From NCBI GenBank assembly GCA_027082875.1, contig JALWTK010000117.1, positions 1 through 52,883 of the forward strand: a DNA stretch of 52,883 nt, written 5' to 3'. Origin of the DNA: Sulfurimonas sp. GTDB taxonomy: Bacteria; Campylobacterota; Campylobacteria; Campylobacterales; Sulfurimonadaceae. Shown piece by piece: positions 25,740-35,056 of this stretch. Positions within the stretch are counted from its first letter, which is position 1, and each line of letters begins with the position of its first letter. Both the position numbers and the translations under genes were made by a program. Under the pieces are notes generated by a model. The model saw nothing but the letters and a program-made list of their open reading frames with translations. It did not search any database and had not been told where the DNA came from.

Positions 25740-26388
25740 AAGTATCTATACCCTGCATAAGTCTATCACCATTCCATCTTGATTTACTTTTTCCATCAGG
25801 ATCAGCATAGACAGGTATAAAATTATTTGGTACTGCTAAAGTACCTGTATCATCTTGAGGAGCATGACACTGTGTACAGTTATATCTTCCTCCATAGAGT
25901 TTTCCATGTGTTGACTTGATAGAGACATTTTTAAGTGTTTCACTTGAAGTATTCTTTATCTTGTGTCCATCTTTTTCAACTTCACCATCAGCAGCAATCG
26001 TAGTTACTGGTCTAAAGTCCATAAAGTGTGAAGGAGGAATAGGTGTTGCACCCATACTCGCAGCTACTTCTGGCATATGACAGTTTAGACACTGGTTATC
26101 TCCTATCTTAATAGGGATAAGCCCTGTAACATCATGAGGAATCATAGGTGGAGCATCTTGAAATGCACGCTCAAATTTATGACCACTTCCTGCATAGCTC
26201 TTAGAATATTCTGTTTTATGAGGTTTAACATTTTCGTTAAAAAGTGTCTCTTTTCTCAAACTTAATGAATCCTCGCTAATATTGGGTTTAACCACCTCTT
26301 GTTTTGTCGGTTTTGCATCTTGATTACAGCCTACAAACAGTAGTGTCGCCGTAACTAGACCAAGTGTTATTGTATTTATAACTTTCAT
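25723..26388 (-). CDS. napB: NapB, di-haem cytochrome c subunit of periplasmic nitrate reductase
   Basis: The ATG at 26388 is chosen because GGGAGAG lies 5 nt before it and a signal peptide follows directly. The longer frame to 26418 would extend into napH. The 221-residue product has two haem-binding motifs, CLNCH and CTQCH, with conserved nearby His ligands. It passes electrons to NapA. The signal ends in LLFVGC, a lipobox-like site, so the mature protein may be membrane-anchored rather than soluble. Confidence 0.94.
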   Translation of the reverse strand: MKVINTITLGLVTATLLFVGCNQDAKPTKQEVVKPNISEDSLSLRKETLFNENVKPHKTEYSKSYAGSGHKFERAFQDAPPMIPHDVTGLIPIKIGDNQCLNCHMPEVAASMGATPIPPSHFMDFRPVTTIAADGEVEKDGHKIKNTSSETLKNVSIKSTHGKLYGGRYNCTQCHAPQDDTGTLAVPNNFIPVYADPDGKSKSRWNGDRLMQGIDTYDSSK

Positions 26389-26389
26389 A

Positions 26390-27220
26390 TTACTCTCCCG
26401 TTTTTTTGTTTTGTGCAAAACTCTTGAGTGAAAACTCTAAAGCTTCATCGTCGCACACTTCTATACATCTTGCACAGTTTGTACACTCTCCAGACAGCAC
26501 AGGTAAAGACTCTTTACCTATCATGTGAAGAACCTGATTTTCAGGACAAACAACCTTGCATTTCATACATAGAGTACAGTTCTCTTCGATATGATGTACT
26601 CGAATAAGACTAAATTTACCAAGGAGTGAATAAAACCCACCTAAAGGGCAGATATGTCCACACCATCCATTTTTTAAAACAAATAGATCAAAAAGAAAAA
26701 TGATAAGCGCTCCAGCCCATCCAAAACCTATACCAAAGACAATACCTCTATGAAGCATCGAAATTGGTGAGACAAACTCAAATGCCGTCACACCCATGAT
26801 GGCAGAGATTACAAGGCTTAAGCCAAGAACCCAGTAGCGTAACTTACGTGAAGCTGGTTGCTTCACACCAGTAAGCTGGTTCATACCTATAAGTTCACGA
26901 CAAAATGCCGCAAAGTCTGTGACCATATTGATAGGACAGACCCATGAACAGAAGGCTCTTCCACCTATAAGAAAGTAGAAAAGTGTAACCACTCCAACAC
27001 CTATAAGTAGGTTCGTAGAGAGTAGGGCACCTGCAGCTAACATCTGAAGAGCTGCATAAGGATCACTCATAGGAACAGTTCCTAAAATAAGTGAACTACT
27101 TAAGTTCCCTTGCAACATCTTCCAACCCCAAGCATTAGCACCAAAGTATAAAACTAAGATACCAATTTGAGTGACTCTCCTAAGTATGAGGTATCTATAA
27201 TTATTGTATAGCTTTTTCAT
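26390..27220 (-). CDS. napH: NapH, membrane iron-sulfur quinol dehydrogenase subunit
   Basis: The 276-residue protein has about four membrane helices. The CxxxCP motifs CSWVCPINM and CGHICPLGG face the cytoplasm in the family. Two C-terminal 4Fe-4S sites, CTLCMKCKVVC and CTNCARCIEVC, follow. With NapG it takes electrons from menaquinol toward NapB/NapA, replacing NapC. It overlaps napG by one base and ends next to the napB start. Confidence 0.96.
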   Translation of the reverse strand: MKKLYNNYRYLILRRVTQIGILVLYFGANAWGWKMLQGNLSSSLILGTVPMSDPYAALQMLAAGALLSTNLLIGVGVVTLFYFLIGGRAFCSWVCPINMVTDFAAFCRELIGMNQLTGVKQPASRKLRYWVLGLSLVISAIMGVTAFEFVSPISMLHRGIVFGIGFGWAGALIIFLFDLFVLKNGWCGHICPLGGFYSLLGKFSLIRVHHIEENCTLCMKCKVVCPENQVLHMIGKESLPVLSGECTNCARCIEVCDDEALEFSLKSFAQNKKTGE

Positions 27221-28008
27221 TAGTAGAGATCCTCAAGTCCAGAATTAAGTGAATTAATCGCAGACTTTTTACTTAGTCGTGTTGTCGTTTTTATCTCTTT
27301 TGCATCCTTGAGTCGTGCTTCATCTTTTTTGTCCCAACCTTTTATGTAGTGTGTATCAACAGCTCCTTGTGCTACCTCATTTGGTAGTACAAAAATAGCT
27401 GGTTTTTTTGTGACACAGGCATGCTCACACATCCCACAGCCAGTACATGCATCTGCATGTACTACTGGTTTCATAAAGGCATGTTTTCCAGTTCTTTCGT
27501 TCTTGGAGTACTCGATAGTGATTGCTTTACCTAAAATAGGGCAAGCTCTATAACAAGCATCACACTGAATACCCCAAAAGGCAATACAGCTTCCCTCATC
27601 GACAACCGCTAGACCCATTTGGGCTGTATCTATATCTAAAACATCTTTCGTTGTGACACTAGATTCATCAAGTGCTCCAGTAGGACATACAGGAACACAT
27701 GGAATATCTGGACACATATAACAAGGTATATCTCTAGGCACAAAAAAAGGTGTCCCTAAAGGTTTGTTGTCGCCAGGTTTTGCTAGCATCAGAGTATCGT
27801 ATGGACATGCTTCAACACAGAGTCCACACTTGATACAAGTCTCTAAAAAATCACTTTCACTGAGCGCACCAGGTGGGCGAAGTAGCAGAGGAGCAGCTAT
27901 CGCTTCATCTAGGTAGGCACTCCATACGAGACCACCTATAGAAGCTAGACCAACACCTCTTGCCATTGTTAATAAAAACTTTCTTCTCTCACTAAGTTTT
28001 TTGCTCAT
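27220..28008 (-). CDS. napG: NapG, periplasmic four-cluster ferredoxin
   Basis: The 262-residue protein has a Tat-type signal (SERRKFLLTMARGVGLASIGG). Four Cys clusters follow: CIKCGLCVEAC, CYMCPDIPCVPVC, CDACYRAC and CTGCGMCEHAC. NapG is the electron-transfer partner of NapH in quinol oxidation. It is the second gene after napA (23-bp gap), the normal epsilonproteobacterial order. Confidence 0.96.
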   Translation of the reverse strand: MSKKLSERRKFLLTMARGVGLASIGGLVWSAYLDEAIAAPLLLRPPGALSESDFLETCIKCGLCVEACPYDTLMLAKPGDNKPLGTPFFVPRDIPCYMCPDIPCVPVCPTGALDESSVTTKDVLDIDTAQMGLAVVDEGSCIAFWGIQCDACYRACPILGKAITIEYSKNERTGKHAFMKPVVHADACTGCGMCEHACVTKKPAIFVLPNEVAQGAVDTHYIKGWDKKDEARLKDAKEIKTTTRLSKKSAINSLNSGLEDLY

Positions 28009-28031
28009 ACTCTTTTTTCTCTTTTACTTTA

Positions 28032-30869
28032 TTATGCTTTGTAAATTTTTACAGCACACTTTTTGTAGTCTGTTTGCTTTGACTGAGGACAAGTCGCATC
28101 AAGACATACTTTGTTGATAAATACTTTCTCATCAAACCAAGGCACAAAGACAAGTCCACGAGGTGGTCTATTTCTACCACGAGTTTCAACATGAGCTTTT
28201 ACACGACCACGACGAGATTCAACCCAACATAGTTCACCCTGTTTTAAGCCTTTTTCTTCAGCAGTTTTAGGGTTCATATAACAAAGAGCCTCTGGAACTG
28301 CACGGAAAAGTTCAGGTACACGCATAGTCATAGTTCCTGAGTGCCAGTGCTCAAGCACACGACCAGTTGCTAGCCATGTATCGTACTCTTTATCTGGTAC
28401 TTCAGGAGGATCCATGTACGGACGAGCAAAGATTTTCGCCTTATCTGGTAGAGGTTTTTTCTTTGTATCTGTAATACCAAGAAGATTCCCTTGTTTAAGT
28501 GATTTAGCAAGTGGACCGTAGAAAGCATGTGTAGATTTACTACCTGATTTTGCTACTGCTGCTGCTGCATATGGATCATATTTAACATTGAAACGCCAAG
28601 GTGTTTCTTTACCATTTACAACTGGCCATTTAAGTCCACGAACTTTATGGTAAGTAACGAAGTCAGCTAAGTCATGACCATGACCACGACCAAATGAAGC
28701 ATACTCTTCCCAAAGGTATTGATGGACCATAAAGCCACAACCTTTAGCAACTTTACCATCACCACCAATTACATTTCTCTTATCGCCATTACAATCAGAG
28801 TTATCATACCCTTTTTGTGGGAATTTATCTAAGGTGATCGGGTAGTTCTTCTTCGCACGTTCATTAGCATAAAGAATTTCATACATTGTTGTATCACCTT
28901 TATAGCCCATCTCGTAAGCAGCTTTTCTAACATCAGAAAGTTTTTTACCACCAACAAGAGTGTATGGACCCCAAAGATCATCAACTGTGAAGCGTTTTGA
29001 AAGTTCCATCCATTGCCATGTATCACTCATCGCATCACCTACAGGAATAACTTGTTGTCTCCAGTGTTGTGAACGACGTTCAGCATTTCCATAAGCTCCC
29101 CACTTCTCATAAATCATTGCAGATGGAAGAACCATATCTGAAACCATGGCAGAGATACCAGGGTAACCATCTGAGGTTACGATGAAGTTATCAAGCTCAC
29201 GAGCCGCTTTAATCCAGTGTTTTGCAGAAGCAGAATCTTGGTAAGCATTACATACATTTACCCATGCAAATTTCACAAGACCATCTTCGATATCACGGTG
29301 GATTTTCATAATGTGTTGGTTACCAACTGGATTTAGTGTTCCCTCTGGAATGTGCCAACCATTTTCTGTTCTCTTTCTATGGTGTGGATTTTTCACCATC
29401 ATATCAGCCGGTAAACGGTGACAGAAAGTACCAACTTCACGAGCAGTACCACAAGCTGAAGGCTGTCCAGTGAGTGAGAATGCACCAGAACCTGGAAGTG
29501 CTTGTTTATTTAGCATAAAGTGAACATTGTAAGAGAGTGTATTTACCCATGTTCCACGTGTATGTTGGTTCATACCCATAGTCCAGAAAGATACTATCTT
29601 ACGACCTTTCTCTATATATAAGTCAGCTAAAGTTTGAAGTTTTTTCTTAAATGACTCGATGTCCTCATCAGGGTCACCCTTAGAAATTTTTGCTACATAA
29701 TCAAGTGTATATGGTGCAAGGAATTTTTTGTACTCTTCAAAAGAGATTTCCCAGTGCTTTAAGCCAGCTGGCTTGTTCTTCATCTCATCACCCTCTTTAT
29801 AACCATATGGTTTTAAGGCTGGTGCTTCCGCTGCAGATACTTTATGTACCATTTCATGGTTTATAGTTTCCATCTCTTTTGCTGAGTACTTACCAGCTGA
29901 TCCATCTTCTCTTACAGGAGAGAGTGATTTCTCACCAGCTCTTCTCATACCGTAACCCATATTGACAGGACTAGCAGCAAAAACAATATTTGTTTTTAAG
30001 AAGTCCCAGTCGATTGCATCTGGATTGTTGTATACGATTTCTCTTGCGATGTAGTTCCACATTGCAAGGTCAGTATTTGGTGTGAAAATTATTTCAATAT
30101 CAGCTAAATCAGAAGTTCTATGTCTATATGTAGACATATTAATAACTCTAACACGATCAGGATCAGAGAGTTTTCTATCTGTTACACGTGACCAGAGAAT
30201 AGGGTGCATCTCTGCCATGTTTGATCCCCAAGAGACTACAGTATCTGTAAGCTCGATATCATCATAACAACCACTTGGCTCATCAATACCAAAAGTTTGA
30301 TAAAAACCAACAACAGCCGAAGCCATACAGTGACGAGCATTTGGATCGATAGCGTTTGATCTAAATCCTCCCTTCATCATCTTCTGAGCTGCATACCCTT
30401 CCATAATAGTATATTGACCAGATGCAAATACAGCTACACCCTCAGGTCCACTCTCTTTAAGTGCTTTACGGATGTTTTTTTCCATCTCATCAAAAGCTCT
30501 CTGCCAAGTGATTTCCCCAAACTCACCATGTTTGTCAAATTCTCCCTTATCATTCATGCGAAGTAGAGGCTTAGTTAATCTATCTGCACCATACATAATC
30601 TTCGCATTAAAGTAACCCTTAATACAGTTTAGACCACGGTTAACTGGTGCTGCTGGATCCCCTTTTACTGCAACGATTTTTCCATTTTTCGTTGCCATCA
30701 TGATTCCACAACCAGTACCACAGAAACGACAAGCTGCCTTGTCCCATCTCCAACCACTCTCAGCTGTATCTGCACTTGCTTGTAGCTCGGCTGGTACACT
30801 CATACCAATAGCCGCTGCCGCAGATGCTGCTGCTGAACTTTTCAGAAAATTTCTTCTTGAAAGTGACAT
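28032..30869 (-). CDS. napA: NapA, molybdenum catalytic subunit of periplasmic nitrate reductase
   Basis: The protein has 945 residues, the long epsilonproteobacterial form. It carries a Tat signal ([17 protein letters not shown]) and a 4Fe-4S site with Cys47, 50, 54 and 82. The molybdenum-ligand Cys lies in [10 protein letters not shown] near residue 180. Bis-MGD-binding motifs and the C-terminal molydopterin-binding segment are present. It reduces nitrate to nitrite in the periplasm. It heads the nap operon behind an FNR-type site. Confidence 0.98.
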   Translation of the reverse strand: MSLSRRNFLKSSAAASAAAAIGMSVPAELQASADTAESGWRWDKAACRFCGTGCGIMMATKNGKIVAVKGDPAAPVNRGLNCIKGYFNAKIMYGADRLTKPLLRMNDKGEFDKHGEFGEITWQRAFDEMEKNIRKALKESGPEGVAVFASGQYTIMEGYAAQKMMKGGFRSNAIDPNARHCMASAVVGFYQTFGIDEPSGCYDDIELTDTVVSWGSNMAEMHPILWSRVTDRKLSDPDRVRVINMSTYRHRTSDLADIEIIFTPNTDLAMWNYIAREIVYNNPDAIDWDFLKTNIVFAASPVNMGYGMRRAGEKSLSPVREDGSAGKYSAKEMETINHEMVHKVSAAEAPALKPYGYKEGDEMKNKPAGLKHWEISFEEYKKFLAPYTLDYVAKISKGDPDEDIESFKKKLQTLADLYIEKGRKIVSFWTMGMNQHTRGTWVNTLSYNVHFMLNKQALPGSGAFSLTGQPSACGTAREVGTFCHRLPADMMVKNPHHRKRTENGWHIPEGTLNPVGNQHIMKIHRDIEDGLVKFAWVNVCNAYQDSASAKHWIKAARELDNFIVTSDGYPGISAMVSDMVLPSAMIYEKWGAYGNAERRSQHWRQQVIPVGDAMSDTWQWMELSKRFTVDDLWGPYTLVGGKKLSDVRKAAYEMGYKGDTTMYEILYANERAKKNYPITLDKFPQKGYDNSDCNGDKRNVIGGDGKVAKGCGFMVHQYLWEEYASFGRGHGHDLADFVTYHKVRGLKWPVVNGKETPWRFNVKYDPYAAAAVAKSGSKSTHAFYGPLAKSLKQGNLLGITDTKKKPLPDKAKIFARPYMDPPEVPDKEYDTWLATGRVLEHWHSGTMTMRVPELFRAVPEALCYMNPKTAEEKGLKQGELCWVESRRGRVKAHVETRGRNRPPRGLVFVPWFDEKVFINKVCLDATCPQSKQTDYKKCAVKIYKA

Positions 30870-30925
30870 ATTCTCTCCTGTTAGATAGTTTTTTTGTTAA
30901 TCTATGTGTCCATTAACATGTTCAA

Positions 30926-30967
30926 AGTATATCACTGTGTCTATTTGAGAAAATTGATGTAGGTCAA
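30926..30967 (-). promoter_or_regulatory. napA promoter with FNR/CRP-type box
   Basis: The box TTGACCTACATCAA (minus strand, 30967-30954) is a TTGA(T/C)-N4-ATCAA dyad. A -10 hexamer TATACT lies at 30931-30926. The box centre would be at about -41.5 from a start near 30919, the class II position for FNR/CRP-family activators. The predicted leader is about 50 nt. Confidence 0.75.
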
Positions 30968-30973
30968 GAAGTT

Positions 30974-31014
30974 AAAAAAAATGTAAGAATAAGAGAGACT
31001 CTTATATCCTTACA
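30974..31014 (-). terminator. Intrinsic terminator after the Cache-domain gene
   Basis: On the minus strand TGTAAG...ATAAGAG-TCT-CTCTTAT-T-CTTACA forms a two-part stem that overlaps the stop codon. It is followed by eight Ts. It should separate the narK/Cache transcript from the nap operon. Confidence 0.8.
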
Positions 31015-32900
31015 AAGGTGAGGCAGAGGATGTCGTTATTATAGTTATCTCTTGTCTTATACTCTCTATATCCTTGTGAAACAACCGATGCAAGGATATA
31101 TTCCTCTTCTTGAAATAGTATAAAATCACTTATAGAGTGTTTGCCCTGCAGTTGAAAAAAACGATCTTCGAGCTCAAGAATTGAGGAGACAGCAATCTCT
31201 GAATTGTTCGAAGATATCACTTTTTTATCTCTATCACAAAAAAGCATAAAACCTTTTTGAGAAGAGGGAAAACTATCATTGAGCATCGCCTCAAACTCTA
31301 TAGTGGCATCAAATACAACACCAATGCCACCAATAGTCTTTCCATTTTCTACTATAGAAGCAGCATAAATATAGGTAGCTTCGTTTTTGTAAAATGAACT
31401 CTCTTCAAAAGGAGAAACAAAATACTTTTGAGAATCTTTATTACTCAAGGTTTTTTTGATATATTCATCCTCTAATATCGTCCCAACTATAGATGTGTCA
31501 TGTGATGCTGTGATTATTTTACCATGAGTATCAAAGAGAAATAGGTTTGTATAAACTGTGTAGAGTTCATTTATATAAAGTAGTGTCTTATGAAGCACTT
31601 GAATGTCTAGTTCTGCTTTTGAGAGTTCAGTTTTAAAAAGTGGTGTGAGTGCCCACCATCTACTATCATTTGCACGCTCATAAAGATTTCTATCCATGAT
31701 GTCTATAGCGAGATGTGAAGCCATTTTTACATCATGAACTAGACCTTCTTTTACTACATCCTCTAAATTTTTTATAGATCTTTTGATAGAGAGTAAAAGC
31801 TCGGTACTAATGTTTCTGAGATTATCTAAAATAGGAGTAAGTACATAGACTTTCTGCTTAGAAGCTATAAGCTCTCCATTTATAATAACATCTGCAATAT
31901 CTTCAATAATGTCATTGGCTTTTTGAATGATTTGATTCAACTCATCATTGAGTAGTTTAAGATTAGGTTCTTCTGCTTGGACTTCATCTTCATCTACTTG
32001 TTCAGTTGTCTGTATAGGAGTTGTGTCTGCCTTATGCATAGCAGTAGCAAACCATCCATCAACTCCTTGATACCCTTGATAAGCTGAAGCTTTTTGAGTT
32101 ACTACTACAAAGCCCTGTTTATTAATTTGATAAGGTTTATCTGAGTATTTTAAGGGCTTTTTTAAACCATTAGAGGCGAGGACGCTTGTCTTATCTAAAA
32201 GTGCTATTTTCTCTTTATTTGTTGCTAGGTTTTTAAAGATACTATGCATCTCATCATCAAGTTTAAAACAGAGACACAGCACTCCAATATTTTGTTTATT
32301 GTGCATAATCTTCTGTGCATAGAGAAGAGTTCTTTCCTGAGTTTTAAATATATCTGTGTGAATATACTTCTCTACATATGTATCAGATTTAAGTGCTTCT
32401 TGAATAATAGAATCTTTGCTCGATACAAGAATATTTTCACTATTGAGATTTATTCTAGCATTTGCATTAGTATCAAAAATGACTATTTCATTGTAAACAC
32501 TATATTTACTTGCATACTCTTTGAGATGATTGTGCATCTGCTCTTTTGTAATAGCATCAGTAGAGAGGAAGTCTGTGATGACACTATCTGTAGAGAAGAA
32601 CCCCACATCTGCAGTACGTTCAAAAAGATTTCTTGTGAGAATATCTATGGCAGTTTTAGCCTTAAAGTTTAACTCATTTGTGACTTTATTAATATTCTCT
32701 TTGAGGAGTGCATTAATAAGCTCAACTTTGAGTTCATCAAAAACTATAGCTGTTTTATCGGTAAATTCAAAAAGATTAGCAGCTACATGGAGGGCATTAA
32801 TTTTACCTGTGAGGGTGACTTTGTTGAGAAATTTATTCTGCTTCTCAAGGTCTATCATTGTCTGTTTTATAAAGGGAAAGATATCGAGCAGTTCACTCAT
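31002..32900 (-). CDS. Soluble tandem Cache-like sensor protein between narK and napA
   Basis: The protein has 632 residues and no signal peptide or membrane helix. It holds two similar sensory units, about residues 70-285 and 385-632. Each has a long helix with a matching motif (NLFERTADVGFF at 91-102; NLYERANDSRWW at 405-416), then Cache-like strands such as YNEIVIFDTNANARI and YTNLFLFDTHGKII, with YAQKI and YAASI further on. A Glu-rich hinge (about 300-320) joins them. Cache domains usually sense small ligands outside the cell, so a cytoplasmic pair with no kinase, HAMP or methyl-accepting output is odd. The AGGAGT ribosome site is clear. Role in nitrate sensing is inferred from neighbours. 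Confidence 0.7.
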   Translation of the reverse strand: MSELLDIFPFIKQTMIDLEKQNKFLNKVTLTGKINALHVAANLFEFTDKTAIVFDELKVELINALLKENINKVTNELNFKAKTAIDILTRNLFERTADVGFFSTDSVITDFLSTDAITKEQMHNHLKEYASKYSVYNEIVIFDTNANARINLNSENILVSSKDSIIQEALKSDTYVEKYIHTDIFKTQERTLLYAQKIMHNKQNIGVLCLCFKLDDEMHSIFKNLATNKEKIALLDKTSVLASNGLKKPLKYSDKPYQINKQGFVVVTQKASAYQGYQGVDGWFATAMHKADTTPIQTTEQVDEDEVQAEEPNLKLLNDELNQIIQKANDIIEDIADVIINGELIASKQKVYVLTPILDNLRNISTELLLSIKRSIKNLEDVVKEGLVHDVKMASHLAIDIMDRNLYERANDSRWWALTPLFKTELSKAELDIQVLHKTLLYINELYTVYTNLFLFDTHGKIITASHDTSIVGTILEDEYIKKTLSNKDSQKYFVSPFEESSFYKNEATYIYAASIVENGKTIGGIGVVFDATIEFEAMLNDSFPSSQKGFMLFCDRDKKVISSNNSEIAVSSILELEDRFFQLQGKHSISDFILFQEEEYILASVVSQGYREYKTRDNYNNDILCLTFVRI

Positions 32901-32918
32901 TTGTACTCCTATTAAAGA

Positions 32919-32943
32919 GTAAGTACCTAAAGTAGGTACTTAC
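32919..32943 (-). terminator. Hairpin between narK and the Cache-domain gene
   Basis: A perfect 10-bp stem GTAAGTACCT/AGGTACTTAC with a 5-nt loop lies in the 67-bp gap after narK. Only a weak T-rich stretch (TCTTT) follows on the minus strand before the ribosome site of the next gene. It may be a partial terminator or an mRNA-processing element. Confidence 0.55.
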
Positions 32944-32967
32944 ATAAAAGAAATTTAAAAAATCTGT

Positions 32968-34248
32968 TTAGATTCTACCGCCGGCTTGAACACCCCAAGT
33001 AGTTCTCCATCTTGTTTTTACAAGAGAGAGACCTACGATTGCTACAAGAACAACTGCTGCGAAGATTAAGAAACCTTCTGTGTAGCCACCAAATGTACCT
33101 TTTGACCATCCAAGCGTTTTAATAAGTGCAGTACCACCAAGACCACCAGCACAACCAACAAGTCCAGTCATGATACCGATATCTTTACCAAAACGTTGTG
33201 GTACGAGTTGGAAGACTGCACCATTAGCCATACCAAGGTTAGCCATGATGAGAAAAAGAACAAAAATTGCTGCATAAAAGGGTAAATCAACAAGAGCTGT
33301 GATAGCTACAAGAGCTGCAACTAGACCATAGAAAAAGTAGAGTGATTTTACTCCACCAACTTTATCTGCAGTGCTACCACCTACTGGGCGAAGAATAGCA
33401 CCAGCGAAGATACAAAGTGCACCGAAGTATCCAGCAATAACTTTTACATTACTTTCATCAAGCATATCAAGACCAAATGCAGACATATCTGCTTGGTATG
33501 TGTTCATAAGATAAACTTTCATATATCCAGCAAAACCAACGAAACCACCAAAACTGATAGCATAGAAGAGTGAAAACCACCATGTGTCTTTGTCTCCAAG
33601 AAGTTTGATGTAATCTTTTATCTTTTTAGGGCGAGATGTATAGATGTCAGAAGGAGCATCTTTTGCTAAAAAAGCATAGGCAATAAATACGATGATAGCC
33701 ATAGCTGCACCAACACCAAAGACAGAGTACCAACCGAAATGCTCTGCAATCTTTGGAGCGAGTAAAAAGTCAAGTACAACACCTATGTTACCAGCTCCAG
33801 CGATACCTAAAACAACCCCTTGAAGTTTAGGTGGATACCACTGACCAGCTTGAGGAAGAGCAACTGCAAAGGCAGCACCAGCAAATCCAAGACCAAGAGC
33901 AACGATAAGAAGAACCTCGTAAGTAATAGTGTCACCCATGATAAAGGCAGTAATAAGAGAAAGAATAACTACCATTTGTGAGATAAGTGCTGTCATTTTA
34001 GCACCAAGTTTATCTACTCCAAAACCGAGTACGATTCTAAGAATGGCCCCTGAAAGAATAGGAAGTGAAACAAGTGTTGCAATCTCACCCTGTGTTAAAA
34101 TACGACCACCAAGTGCTAGTGCTTCAGCTATCTCTGAGGCGAGTGGCCCAAGCATAGTCCACACCATAAAACTCATGTCGAAGTACAAAAAAGCCATGAA
34201 CAATGTTGGTGCGTGTCCTTGCCCTTTTAAGTCTTTAAATCCTGCCAT
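32968..34248 (-). CDS. narK: NarK-type nitrate/nitrite transporter (MFS)
   Basis: The 426-residue protein has 12 predicted membrane helices. It carries the start pattern FMAFLYFDMSFMVWTMLGPL, and the nitrate-signature-like glycine-rich runs GLGFAGAAFAVALPQAGQWY and GLVGCAGGLGGT typical of NarK/NRT transporters. It should move nitrate or nitrite across the inner membrane. It lies upstream of the Cache protein and nap. A TATAAT (34291-34286) and two similar dyads precede it. Confidence 0.92.
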   Translation of the reverse strand: MAGFKDLKGQGHAPTLFMAFLYFDMSFMVWTMLGPLASEIAEALALGGRILTQGEIATLVSLPILSGAILRIVLGFGVDKLGAKMTALISQMVVILSLITAFIMGDTITYEVLLIVALGLGFAGAAFAVALPQAGQWYPPKLQGVVLGIAGAGNIGVVLDFLLAPKIAEHFGWYSVFGVGAAMAIIVFIAYAFLAKDAPSDIYTSRPKKIKDYIKLLGDKDTWWFSLFYAISFGGFVGFAGYMKVYLMNTYQADMSAFGLDMLDESNVKVIAGYFGALCIFAGAILRPVGGSTADKVGGVKSLYFFYGLVAALVAITALVDLPFYAAIFVLFLIMANLGMANGAVFQLVPQRFGKDIGIMTGLVGCAGGLGGTALIKTLGWSKGTFGGYTEGFLIFAAVVLVAIVGLSLVKTRWRTTWGVQAGGRI

Positions 34249-34285
34249 AAAATTTCTCCTGTAAAAAATCTAAATTGATGGTGTG

Positions 34286-34373
34286 ATTATAATAAAAATA
34301 AGGGAGATATGAGGAGTAATTTTGGTTAAAATTTAATCATGCTATTTTTTATGAAGTGATTAAAAATTAATCA
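34286..34373 (-). promoter_or_regulatory. narK promoter region with two matching 17-bp dyads
   Basis: On the minus strand TATAAT lies at 34291-34286 with no good -35. Upstream are two related 7-3-7 dyads, TGGTTAA-AAT-TTAATCA at 34323-34339 and TGATTAA-AAA-TTAATCA at 34357-34373 (the second perfect). Their centres are 34 bp apart and lie at about -52 and -86. They differ from the FNR-type boxes of the other operons. Confidence 0.6.
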
Positions 34374-34526
34374 TATATGAGTTCCTACTGGTGTAATAGT
34401 AACATTTGTATCTTGAAGCATTTCATCACCAAAACTTTTGACAGCAAGAGTGCTGCCAAGCATCAATAAAATAACAAAAGAGAGAGCGAGTAGGGCTATC
34501 CAGTAGCGTTTAAGTACTTCTATCAC
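34371..34526 (-). CDS. Short single-pass membrane protein, GTG start
   Basis: A 51-residue ORF starts at GTG 34526, three bases after the stop of the upstream gene, and ends at the TGA at 34373-34371. It reads MIEVLKRYWIALLALSFVIL then LMLGSTLAVKSFGDEM. There is one hydrophobic helix (about residues 7-30) and a short C-terminal tail. The tight coupling and clear membrane pattern support a real gene. Its stop overlaps the upstream narK dyad. Family not recognised. Confidence 0.6.
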   Translation of the reverse strand: MIEVLKRYWIALLALSFVILLMLGSTLAVKSFGDEMLQDTNVTITPVGTHI

Positions 34527-34529
34527 TCG

Positions 34530-34925
34530 CTACTTCTCTGCTTTTTTTGGAGCGATAGGTGAGTAGTCAACACAGCGAGCTGTGAAAAAATCTCTTGCAA
34601 AGTTATCATTTTTAAAGTAATCACCTTCTAAACGCCAGCCTAATTTCTTTGAGAGAATTACAGACTGTGAAATCGTACGGTGCATCTTGTTCTCACAGAT
34701 AATAGTTTCACCTTGATTAAAAAGAGTAGCAACTCCTTCCATTCTTTGAGTTGTAAGCATATAGTGAACACCTATCATTAAGGCAAATATACCGCCTATA
34801 CCTAACATACCGCGTTTAAATGCAACACGAGGCATAAAATCTCTTGTTGTGACAAATGCTGTAACAGCGAGAAAAAATAGCATTATAGTTATGTAAGCTA
34901 TTTCGAGTTCAAAAAATCTTTCCAT
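34530..34925 (-). CDS. Small membrane protein of the narK neighbourhood, unknown function
   Basis: The 131-residue protein has two hydrophobic helices (about residues 9-27 and 40-58) and a polar C-terminal half with two Cys (TIICENKMHR, TARCVD). It is transcribed from the divergent promoter region that holds a perfect TTGATACATATCAA box, and is followed by the 51-residue membrane ORF. The regulation suggests an anaerobic nitrogen-oxide role. No family is recognised. Confidence 0.65.
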   Translation of the reverse strand: MERFFELEIAYITIMLFFLAVTAFVTTRDFMPRVAFKRGMLGIGGIFALMIGVHYMLTTQRMEGVATLFNQGETIICENKMHRTISQSVILSKKLGWRLEGDYFKNDNFARDFFTARCVDYSPIAPKKAEK

Positions 34926-34956
34926 GTGAAAATCCTAAGTCTTTAAGTATAAGTTA

Positions 34957-35027
34957 ATTGTATCATTCCATAGGTTAATAGAGTTTGATACATATCAATT
35001 TGAATGTATGCTAGTATGTGCTATCAT
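34957..35027. promoter_or_regulatory. Divergent promoter pair sharing one FNR/CRP-type box
   Basis: The perfect dyad TTGATACATATCAA (34985-34998) lies between two divergent genes. On the minus strand a TACAAT hexamer is at 34962-34957, and on the plus strand TATCAT is at 35022-35027. Both give starts about 41-42 bp from the dyad centre. One bound activator could therefore drive both directions. Confidence 0.7.
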
Positions 35028-35056
35028 TAGTTACTTTAGAAATTAGGATATATAGT

